Source: Deltaproteobacteria bacterium UBA5754 | GTDB taxonomy: Bacteria; Desulfobacterota; Dissulfuribacteria; Dissulfuribacterales; UBA5754 | Assembly (NCBI GenBank): GCA_002419025.1 | Contig: DIFG01000020.1 | Location: 25,438-56,349, forward strand | DNA: 30,912 nt | Direction of reading: 5' to 3' | In this document: positions 7,098 to 15,678 of the stretch, piece by piece | How positions within the stretch are numbered: position 1 is the stretch's first letter | Layout: each line of letters begins with the position of its first letter | Made by a program: the position numbers and the translations under genes | The notes under the pieces: model-generated | Told to the model about the DNA's origin: nothing | The model's input: the letters and a program-made list of their open reading frames with translations, nothing else | Database searches by the model: none

Positions 7098-8348
7098 CTA
7101 CTTTTCACCCTTCCAAGTGTAGAGAATGGGCCACCGGTAAAGGATAAACCGGTAGGTGATAAAATAGATGCAGTAGACCGTGATCGTAATGACGACCTCT
7201 TTCCAGTGGGGAATCTCCTGGTAGAGCTGCCAATTATAGGCAACGAGGGCCGTGTTGAGCCTGTTGAAAAGGATACCGAACACGGTGATGAACCCGCCGA
7301 CGCGGGCAAGACCCGCTGATTGGTTTTTGACCGCGAGTGAAAAAAAGATAAGGGGAACGATGACGCCGATTACGATCTCAAGCAAATAATATTGGCCCCA
7401 GTCCGTTAAGAGGTAGGCCCACTCGTTGTCATGGGCGACACTGATGAACTTGAGGAAGAGATACGTGAAGAGGGCGTAAGAGGCCCCTTTTGCCAGACCG
7501 ATGGTGAGCATGTCAACGTTATCGAGAAACTCCTTGTCACACCGCCATCGCATGAAGTTCTTTGCAAAAGTGCTTGCGACGATCACCATGGAAAGCCCGG
7601 CGGGAATGGAGGAGCAGAAAAAGAGGATCCAGAGAAAGCTCGAATTCCAGAGGGGATGGATTTTGGCTGGTGCATAAGTGAAAAGGGCGCCGAGGGCCCC
7701 CTGGTGGAGCGTGGAGAGGATGATGCCTGCTATGGTGAGGCCGAGGATGATACTCCGGACAAAGCGCTTTCCCTTGAGCCAGCCGATCCATTCAAAGAAG
7801 GCAGGTGAAACCTCTGCAATCTGCACGGAAAGGTATGTGGCGACGTGCCATGCGACGAGGAAGAGGACTGCGGCGGGTCCAAGGGAAACGATCATGGGAT
7901 AGTAGATCCGCCACGGCATACCGAGGTCCACAAGGAGATAGACGACAGCGAAGAAGTAACCAAGAAGACCATTCAGCAGGGCCAATCTCTCAATGGGGTG
8001 GAAATCGTGTCTTCCAAACAGCTCAACCGTCGTTCCGAGCATGAATCCGGATGCAGAGAGGGGGACCATGCCGAAGAGCCCGAAACCCAGAAAGAGTCCC
8101 CAGGGGTAGTCGTTCGATGCATGGGTTACCGTGCCGAGGCCAAATAAATACCGCTGAGCAAGAAGCGGGATCCCTACGGCAAATACAGCGATGAGGAACC
8201 AGTTGACCGGGTTTCGAAAGAATTGTGCAAAATATTCGCCGGGCGAGAGACCAAGCAAGATCTTTTCCTTGAGTGTCCATGGCCTTCCCGTCGAATCGAC
8301 GTGCGAAACAATGGGCAGATCCGGTTTTTCCTTCACAAACCTCTTCAT
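7098..8348 (-). CDS. NrfD/HybB-like integral membrane subunit (quinol-interacting)
   Basis: 416 residues with about ten hydrophobic helices and little soluble sequence; the first helix follows the conserved-looking FFRNPVNWFL. NrfD/HybB/HmcC-type proteins anchor a periplasmic ferredoxin subunit and exchange electrons with menaquinone. Length and helix count fit the HybB/HmcC branch (about 390-420 residues) rather than the shorter 8-helix NrfD proteins. Conserved charged or polar spots such as RHDFHPIERLALL, GMPWRIYYPM and HQGALGALF are typical of this branch. It starts 3 bases after the stop of the Fe-S gene, with ggagg inside that gene's end, so the two are translationally coupled. The exact complex (Hmc-, Cbc- or Hyb-like) cannot be decided from sequence alone. 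Confidence 0.85.
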   Translation of the reverse strand: MKRFVKEKPDLPIVSHVDSTGRPWTLKEKILLGLSPGEYFAQFFRNPVNWFLIAVFAVGIPLLAQRYLFGLGTVTHASNDYPWGLFLGFGLFGMVPLSASGFMLGTTVELFGRHDFHPIERLALLNGLLGYFFAVVYLLVDLGMPWRIYYPMIVSLGPAAVLFLVAWHVATYLSVQIAEVSPAFFEWIGWLKGKRFVRSIILGLTIAGIILSTLHQGALGALFTYAPAKIHPLWNSSFLWILFFCSSIPAGLSMVIVASTFAKNFMRWRCDKEFLDNVDMLTIGLAKGASYALFTYLFLKFISVAHDNEWAYLLTDWGQYYLLEIVIGVIVPLIFFSLAVKNQSAGLARVGGFITVFGILFNRLNTALVAYNWQLYQEIPHWKEVVITITVYCIYFITYRFILYRWPILYTWKGEK

Positions 8349-8351
8349 TGG

Positions 8352-9275
8352 TTATTCCTCCTTCCCTTCTTCATGATGGCCATGCCCTCCTTCCTTGCGT
8401 GTGGCGAGGAGATGAAAACCGGCAAAGAGGGCCGGCCAGATAGCGAGCACCATGGGAACCATGCCGAGAAAGTCCTTCACATAGTTGAGGATCGGCTCCT
8501 TGGGAACATGCGGGTCAAGCCCCACCTGCTCGAACGGGACGCTAGAGAGATACATCCATGCCGTTCCTCCGGCCTCGTGCTCGCCATAAATGTGGTTCAC
8601 GTATTTTCCAGGATTCTCCCGAATCCTCTGTCTTGCGATCCTCAGAAGTTCCGTCCGTTTGCCGAATGTGAGGGCCTCCTGGGGGCAGGCCTCTACGCAC
8701 GCTGGCGGGCGACCGAATTTGAGACGTGTGTCGTAGCAGAAGATGCATTTCATGATCCGGGGATGCAAGGAGCTCGAATACTTGAAGGCTGGGACGTAAA
8801 ACGGGCAGGCTATCATGCACGTCCTGCAGCCGACGCAGACATCAGGATTGTAGATGACGGCCCCTTCCGGCGTCTTGGTGTAAGCATTCACGAAACAGGA
8901 CGTGAGGCACGCCGGTTCGTTGCAATGGTTGCATTGGAGCTTTCTAAAGAGGGGATGGTCAAGACCGGGGATGTCGTATCTGTTGACGACGGTATAATGG
9001 GCCTCGTCCGGTCGGCGTTTCTGCCCGTGATGCAACTCGTCAAATACGGAATAGTCGTCAAACGGCTTGTCAGGAGGCGGGAGACCCTGCTCCTTGTTGC
9101 ATGCCGCCTCGCAACTCCTGCACCCGACACACCTGGTAAGGTCCACCAGGACCCCCATGCCATCCGGGTATCCCTCGAAGGTTGCAGCGGATCCCTTTCG
9201 TGCCAGGCCAAGGGACGCCGCCGCTCCTCCGATGAGCCCTCCCTTCAAAAAAGTCCTGCGATTCACTGTGGTCAT
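8352..9275 (-). CDS. Tat-exported four-cluster 4Fe-4S protein (HmcB/HybA-like)
   Basis: 307 residues. The N-terminus has a twin-arginine signal (NRRTFLKGG, then a Gly/Ala-rich core), so the folded protein is exported. Sixteen Cys lie in four ferredoxin groups: C49/52/55/59 (CVGCRSCEAAC), C115/118/123/127, C147/150/153/157 (CVGCRTCMIAC) and C177/180/193/197, enough for four [4Fe-4S] clusters. A hydrophobic helix near the C-terminus (about 272-294, MVPMVLAIWPALFAGFHLL) should anchor it beside the NrfD-like subunit. It would carry electrons between the membrane quinol site and the periplasmic cytochrome. The start has gggagg upstream. It sits between the cytochrome (45 bases upstream) and NrfD-like genes. 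Confidence 0.9.
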   Translation of the reverse strand: MTTVNRRTFLKGGLIGGAAASLGLARKGSAATFEGYPDGMGVLVDLTRCVGCRSCEAACNKEQGLPPPDKPFDDYSVFDELHHGQKRRPDEAHYTVVNRYDIPGLDHPLFRKLQCNHCNEPACLTSCFVNAYTKTPEGAVIYNPDVCVGCRTCMIACPFYVPAFKYSSSLHPRIMKCIFCYDTRLKFGRPPACVEACPQEALTFGKRTELLRIARQRIRENPGKYVNHIYGEHEAGGTAWMYLSSVPFEQVGLDPHVPKEPILNYVKDFLGMVPMVLAIWPALFAGFHLLATRKEGGHGHHEEGKEE

Positions 9276-9320
9276 TGGTTCCTCCCTTCTCTGTAGAAAC
9301 TTTACAAAAATTGAATTTTC

Positions 9321-9845
9321 TTAGTGATGCCCTTTTGGAGAGCCTTTCGGAGCGAACGGGCCGGTGTGGAAAAACTCCTGTCCTGCCTCAGTCATGGGAT
9401 GGCAATCCGTACACCCGGTAGGGGCCCCCATCTCCTTGTGACAGCCGAGACAGTTCAGGTGATAGGCCCCTTTGAGGCCAGGTTTGTCAATGTGATAGAG
9501 ATTCGGATTCTTTTCACGCGCATTCAGATATGCCGCATCAAAAGGATCCTTTGCGTGACATCCACTGCAAGAGACGGTACTCGCCTCCCCGCTCTTGGCA
9601 TGGCAGCGGGCGCAGTTATCGTTTTCAGGACCGGTTCCCGCGGTATGGTGATGACACGAGGAGCACCCGGTGATGCCCACATGAAGGGCATGGTCAAACT
9701 GCACCTTTTCATAAAGTTTTGCGATGGAATCTATATCCACCGTATCCGGGGCATCCTCAGGCCCCATCGCCCCTGAGTCGAACACTATTCCCATGGAAGT
9801 CACGAGGAATCCACATAAGGTGACCCCGATCAACTTTTTCCTCAT
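9321..9845 (-). CDS. Periplasmic pentaheme c-type cytochrome
   Basis: 174 residues with an N-terminal hydrophobic export signal and five CxxCH haem motifs in order: CSSCH, CARCH, CSGCH, CLGCH, CTDCH. Extra His residues (FDHALHVG, HHHTAG, YHIDKPG, YHLNCLG) can serve as distal ligands, as in class III (c3/c7-like) cytochromes. It would be the periplasmic electron acceptor or donor for the Fe-S and NrfD-like subunits encoded next. The ATG at 9845 is preferred: ggaggg lies about 9 bases upstream, whereas a TTG at 9854 would touch the ribosome site. The start overlaps the stop of an 11-codon leader ORF by ATGA. Five haems instead of the four of many c3-type partners is a small peculiarity. Confidence 0.88.
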   Translation of the reverse strand: MRKKLIGVTLCGFLVTSMGIVFDSGAMGPEDAPDTVDIDSIAKLYEKVQFDHALHVGITGCSSCHHHTAGTGPENDNCARCHAKSGEASTVSCSGCHAKDPFDAAYLNAREKNPNLYHIDKPGLKGAYHLNCLGCHKEMGAPTGCTDCHPMTEAGQEFFHTGPFAPKGSPKGHH

Positions 9846-9877
9846 CGCACACAACCCTCCTTTGAGATATTTTCCAT
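9842..9877 (-). CDS. Possible 11-residue leader peptide, coupled to the cytochrome gene
   Basis: A frame reading MENISKEGCVR begins at 9877 with its own strong aaaggagg about 10 bases upstream. It ends in TGA at 9842-9844, overlapping the cytochrome ATG (ATGA). It lies in the 54-base gap between ftsH and the cytochrome gene. The layout is typical of a translationally coupled leader ORF, and the ribosome site of the cytochrome lies inside the leader frame. No regulatory structure is obvious. Expression is inferred from the start signals only. Confidence 0.4.
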   Translation of the reverse strand: MENISKEGCVR

Positions 9878-9899
9878 AGCGGATTCTCCTCCTTTGTTT

Positions 9900-11741
9900 T
9901 CATCCCCTTTTGGGGTGGAAAGGGATGATGGTATCTGACTTTTCTTGATATTCAGGTTTATTGGCAATTACACAGGATACGACGAGATCCAGCTCCTCGG
10001 CGTCGATGGTCTCGTGTAAAAGAAGGACCTCCGCAAGCTTGTGGAGCAAGAAGTTGTTTGCCCGAAGCAGATCCACAGTCTCCCGGTAACAGCGATTCAC
10101 CAACCCCTTTACCTCCCTGTCGATTTCCTGTGCCGTCTTTTCACTCATGGCCCTGACGGCCTGTGCCCCACCGAGATAACCTTCCTGCGCCCGGACGTAG
10201 GCAACGGGCCCCACGGCATCGTCCATTCCCCATTCGGAGATCATTCGGTATGCAAGATCCGTCGCGGCAAGGATGTCGTTGCTCGCCCCGGTGGTGCGGC
10301 GGTTGAAGATGATCTCCTCGGCCGCACGCCCGCCGAAGAGGATCTTGATGCGGCTCAGGAGATACTCCCGGGAATAGACGTGCCGGTCATCGATGGGAAG
10401 CTGCTGGGTGAGACCAAGCGCCCTTCCCCGTGGAATGATCGTGATCTTGTGCAGAGGATCCGCCTCAGGAAGAAACTTGGCCATAAGGGCGTGCCCTGCC
10501 TCGTGATAAGCAGTCATTCGACGCTCATCTTCGCTGATGACGACGCTTTTTCGTTCCACCCCCATAAGTATTTTGTCCTTTGCCTCCTCGAAATCCACGA
10601 GATCCACGGCGTCCTTGCCATGACGGGCAGCAAGGAGGGCGGCCTCGTTCACCAGATTGGAGAGCTCGGCTCCACTGAAACCAGGAGTGCTACGAGCGAC
10701 CTCTGAAAGGTCAAGTCCAGGCATGAGGACGATCCTACGCGCATGCACCTTGAGGATCTCGAGCCGCCCCTTGATGTCAGGAAGGGGAATTGTCACCTGA
10801 CGGTCGAAACGCCCCGGCCTGAGAAGGGCCGGATCGAGGATGTCAGGCCGGTTGGTGGCTCCCACGATGACGACCGTCTCCCCTGACTCGAAGCCGTCCA
10901 TCTCAACGAGGAGGGCATTGAGGGTCTGTTCACGCTCTTCGTGACTCCCGGCAACCTCTCCTCCGGATCGCCTCCCACCCACGGCGTCGATCTCGTCTAT
11001 GAACACGATGCATGGGGAGCTGCGCTTGGCCTCCTTGAAAAGCTCTCTGACCCTGGACGCCCCGACCCCGACATACATCTCCACGAAGTCCGAGCCGCTG
11101 ATGCTGTAAAACGGCACCTGGGCCTCGCCTGCGATGGCCTTGGCAATCAGGGTCTTGCCTGTGCCGGGCTGCCCCTGAAGAAGGACTCCCTTGGGGATCC
11201 TGCCGCCGAGTCGGGCGTACTTTGCAGGGTTCTTCAGGAATTCGACGATCTCCTGGAGTTCCTCCTTGGCCTCCGGAATCCCTGCCACATCTTCAAAGGT
11301 CACCCCTTTCCCATCGCTCGGCGTCAGGACGCGCTCCTTGCTCTTGGCAAAACCCGAGGCCTTGCCCCCCTGCTGGGTCTTCATGAAGATGAACCATCCG
11401 GCAAGGATCACGGCCATTGGCAGGAGATTTTCAAGGAGAGAGGCGATCCCTGACTTTTTCTCCTGCTCTGCCGTCACAACCACCTTTTTTTCGATAAGCT
11501 TGGGGACAAGCCCTGAGACGTCGGGAGAAAAGGTTGAAAATGGATCACCTGATGTATCCACTCCCCTAATCTCGCCTCCCTTGAGATGCACCTTCGCGAT
11601 CTTTCCCTCCTCAAGGGCCTCCAGGAAGACGGAATACTCAACAGGAGGTGGCGTCGTTTCAAGGTTCCAGATGTTGTAAGCGGCGACAGCTACGGCGGTA
11701 GCAACGAACAGCCACAAAACGTTTCGATAATAGTTACTCAT
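9900..11741 (-). CDS. ftsH: ATP-dependent zinc metalloprotease FtsH
   Basis: 613 residues from the ATG at 11741, the usual size. TM1 is near 8-25, followed by a periplasmic domain and TM2 near 105-121. The AAA+ domain has Walker A GQPGTGKT (190-197), Walker B IVFIDE (245-250) and the second region of homology ending LLRPGRFDR. The zinc protease motif HEAGH is at 413-417, with a downstream SNDI segment that supplies the third zinc ligand. It degrades misassembled membrane proteins and short-lived regulators at the inner membrane. The open frame continues upstream to 11867, but only residues from 11741 fit the family, and gggagaaggg precedes that ATG. Its start overlaps the end of the transposase-like gene by 8 bases; 22 bases after its stop the cytochrome leader ORF begins. 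Confidence 0.95.
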   Translation of the reverse strand: MSNYYRNVLWLFVATAVAVAAYNIWNLETTPPPVEYSVFLEALEEGKIAKVHLKGGEIRGVDTSGDPFSTFSPDVSGLVPKLIEKKVVVTAEQEKKSGIASLLENLLPMAVILAGWFIFMKTQQGGKASGFAKSKERVLTPSDGKGVTFEDVAGIPEAKEELQEIVEFLKNPAKYARLGGRIPKGVLLQGQPGTGKTLIAKAIAGEAQVPFYSISGSDFVEMYVGVGASRVRELFKEAKRSSPCIVFIDEIDAVGGRRSGGEVAGSHEEREQTLNALLVEMDGFESGETVVIVGATNRPDILDPALLRPGRFDRQVTIPLPDIKGRLEILKVHARRIVLMPGLDLSEVARSTPGFSGAELSNLVNEAALLAARHGKDAVDLVDFEEAKDKILMGVERKSVVISEDERRMTAYHEAGHALMAKFLPEADPLHKITIIPRGRALGLTQQLPIDDRHVYSREYLLSRIKILFGGRAAEEIIFNRRTTGASNDILAATDLAYRMISEWGMDDAVGPVAYVRAQEGYLGGAQAVRAMSEKTAQEIDREVKGLVNRCYRETVDLLRANNFLLHKLAEVLLLHETIDAEELDLVVSCVIANKPEYQEKSDTIIPFHPKRG

Positions 11742-12702
11742 GGCCCTTCTCCCGCGACCTCGAAGACTGGGGACGGTCTTTTCCCACCAGTCGCCAGTAG
11801 GGGGTCGCCTCTCCCTCCACACCGCCTTTGAGGATGCGGTTGAACGTCTCGACGGGAGACTCCCCAAGATTCATCGAGTGACGGAAAACGTACTCGTCTA
11901 TGTACTGCTGGAGATGCTTCTTCTTGACCCCTCCCTTGTGCGTACGTATCAACCAGCTGGCAAGGTCCCCGATGAGGGAGGCGACATGGGGAGGGAAGCC
12001 GCGGGTCAGGTCATCCCTCACATCAACGGACCGGATAACCTCGTGCCCGTATCCGAGGGACTCGATCGTGGAAGACTCCAGATCCTCTGTGGTGACAATC
12101 GTGCTGGACTGTTCGATGTTCTCACGAAGAAAACCGGAAATAGTGGATCGGGAAAAATCCGGGACAAGACTGATACGGGTCCGGCCCAGGCCGAAAGGAG
12201 CAGATGCAACGACCTCTCCTGCCGCCAGGACCTTGGCGCACTCGTAGGGTGAATAATCTTTTCCATCTCTTTCCCTGTCGCAGATCATGCCCTGGCCCAT
12301 TTCCACCCGCCCTCCGCAGGATTTCCCTTCGGAAAGGGACATGGCACGACGGAGTTTCTGGAACCAAACCCAGGCGGTCTGGTAACTGCCCAGGCCGAGA
12401 TACTGCTGCAACTCACGGGCGCTCCCCCCTTTCTGATGGGTACAGATCCACCAGATGGCCCGAAACCAAAGGGCCAATCTCTTTTTTGTCCCGTGGAGAA
12501 TCGTCCCGGACGTGAGTGATATCTGGGCTTGGCACCCTGTACACACGATAAAATTTTTCTTGTTGACCCGGGCCGTTCTCCCGGAACAGACCGGGCAGAC
12601 AAATCCCTCAGGCCACCGGAGATCGAAAAGATAGCGCCTGCAATTGTCCTCGGTCCCGAAACGGACGAGGAATTCCTCCTCGTTTTTGGGGAAGTTTTTC
12701 AT
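11734..12702 (-). CDS. IS1595-family transposase homologue with altered catalytic residues, overlapping ftsH
   Basis: 322 residues from the ATG at 12702 (in-frame ATG at 12723 also possible). A zinc ribbon is present (CPVC about 36-39, CTGC about 54-57), followed by the helical region usual in IS1595/ISXO2 proteins (WFRAIWWICTHQKGG, LGLGSYQTAW). The DDE-type domain is modified: the first Asp-Glu site expected in VEVDE-type segments reads VEMGQG (Gly136, Gln137), and the TDGW-type second Asp site reads TTEDLE (Glu206). The C-terminal block WLIRTHKGG...KHLQQYIDEYVFRH is well preserved. No terminal inverted repeats or target duplication were found around it. The intact frame with changed catalytic acids, and an 8-base overlap with ftsH, fit a domesticated DNA-binding protein more than a mobile element. 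Confidence 0.75.
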   Translation of the reverse strand: MKNFPKNEEEFLVRFGTEDNCRRYLFDLRWPEGFVCPVCSGRTARVNKKNFIVCTGCQAQISLTSGTILHGTKKRLALWFRAIWWICTHQKGGSARELQQYLGLGSYQTAWVWFQKLRRAMSLSEGKSCGGRVEMGQGMICDRERDGKDYSPYECAKVLAAGEVVASAPFGLGRTRISLVPDFSRSTISGFLRENIEQSSTIVTTEDLESSTIESLGYGHEVIRSVDVRDDLTRGFPPHVASLIGDLASWLIRTHKGGVKKKHLQQYIDEYVFRHSMNLGESPVETFNRILKGGVEGEATPYWRLVGKDRPQSSRSREKGHE

Positions 12703-12756
12703 CACGGCTATCCTCGCCGTCATCGGGCACGTGACTCCCTTTTACCGGTTTTATAC

Positions 12757-12926
12757 TTATCCACAATTTTTTGCAAATATAAGCACAAACCATGCCATGC
12801 CCGTAGAATAAAACCCATATTAAATCATTAACATATTGTTATTTAATAATTAAAAAATGAATCGTGATTCAAAAATGAATTTGTCACTGAGCAGACTGCC
12901 CAGCTATTCATGAATTTTCTGGATAA
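12757..12926. other. AT-rich intergenic region with a perfect DnaA box and a near match
   Basis: 12724-12971 carries no gene. It contains TTATCCACA at 12757-12765 on the plus strand, a perfect consensus DnaA box. A second site, TTATCCAGA, lies on the minus strand at 12918-12926 (one mismatch). Between them is a very AT-rich stretch (about 12810-12860). This could be a DnaA-responsive promoter region for the transposase-like/ftsH operon, or part of a replication origin. Two sites are too few to call an origin, and no dnaA gene is present in the window. Confidence 0.3.
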
Positions 12927-12971
12927 CTCTTAAAAAAGGAAAGGAGGACTGAGCAGCGGCTTGATCATGAG

Positions 12972-13027
12972 AAAAATGTAGCATGCTACGGATATGATCC
13001 TGCATATCCGTAGCATGCTACATTTTT
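12972..13027. terminator. Bidirectional terminator: perfect 25-bp stem
   Basis: Positions 12972-12996 pair without mismatch with 13003-13027 around a 6-base loop. The stem begins with five A and ends with five T, so a T-run follows it on either strand. It lies 16 bases past the stop of the PAS protein (13044) and should end the kinase-regulator-PAS transcript. The palindrome gtagcatgctac occurs once in each arm. Confidence 0.8.
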
Positions 13028-13043
13028 TACAAAACAAGAACTC

Positions 13044-13796
13044 TTAACGATCTGTGACATCACGAAAGACGACGACTGCACCTGTGACCCTGTCGTCCTC
13101 CATGATGGGCGTACTCACGTATTCGACCTGGAAGGAGGTACCATCCTTTCGCCAAAATATCTCACCCGTAGCGAACCTCACCATACCTTCCCGGTAAGCG
13201 GCTTCAATGGGACATTCCTCATGGGGATAGGGGGTGCCGTCGGCCCGGGTGTGATGGACGATCTCATGGTGGTTTTTCCCGATGAGTTCCTGAGGCTCCC
13301 ATCCAAGCATAATTGAGGCCGACGTGTTCACGAAAATGACCCTGCCCTCCCAGTCAAGGCCGAAAATCCCGTCACCAGCCGCGTTCAAGATGAGCTCCAT
13401 CTGGCGGGTGAGCTTTTTGAGATCCTCTCCGGCCTGGATCCTCTCGGCGATCTGGCGGTTGAGGGAGGCATTGATGGAGGCGAGCTCAAAGGTACGCTCC
13501 TCGATCCGCTCCATGTATTTCTTTCTCTCTTTCTCTGCCTCGGCGGAAAGACGCTCTATTTCACGTGCCATTCGTCTTTCCAGCCCTGTGTAGGCTCGCA
13601 AGATCCTGGCGAGAATCCAGACAAGGGAAACGAAAGTCACCAGACCCGCAAGACCGGCGACGATCACCCTACCATCCACACCGGATCCTGCATGCGTAAA
13701 ACGCGCGAAACTCACGGCGAGAGACATGGATGCCATGAGAAAAAGACCAAAAACAGCAAATAGATATAATCTGACCTTTTCGGATTCCGTTTTCAT
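13044..13796 (-). CDS. Membrane-bound PAS protein without output domain
   Basis: About 250 residues: two membrane helices (about 8-30 and 41-66), a long charged coiled coil (about 70-130, ERLSAEAEKERKKYMERIEE), and one PAS domain (about 134-250) containing LILNAAGDGIFGLD, GRVIFVNTSASIMLGW and the PAC-like end TGAVVVFRDVTDR. The protein stops right after the PAS domain, with no kinase, GGDEF or methyl-accepting part. It may be a partner that modulates the kinase encoded two genes upstream, or a kinase truncated by deletion; the terminator 16 bases later marks a clean gene end. The ATG at 13796 is preferred because gagg lies 6 bases before it; an ATG at 13808 has a weaker site. Confidence 0.75.
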   Translation of the reverse strand: MKTESEKVRLYLFAVFGLFLMASMSLAVSFARFTHAGSGVDGRVIVAGLAGLVTFVSLVWILARILRAYTGLERRMAREIERLSAEAEKERKKYMERIEERTFELASINASLNRQIAERIQAGEDLKKLTRQMELILNAAGDGIFGLDWEGRVIFVNTSASIMLGWEPQELIGKNHHEIVHHTRADGTPYPHEECPIEAAYREGMVRFATGEIFWRKDGTSFQVEYVSTPIMEDDRVTGAVVVFRDVTDR

Positions 13797-13850
13797 GCCC
13801 TGCCTCATGTGGAATGCCTGAATACGTGGAACCCCAGGACCGTCACATCG

Positions 13851-15677
<1,827 letters not shown>

Positions 15678-15678
15678 G

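Noticed and set aside
8223..9296. 357-codon plus-strand frame opposite the Fe-S protein gene
   Set aside because: The minus strand has sixteen ordered Cys and a Tat signal; this frame is a GC-rich shadow.
11734..12723. Active insertion sequence
   Set aside because: No terminal inverted repeats or target duplication were found, the catalytic acids are changed, and the end overlaps ftsH.
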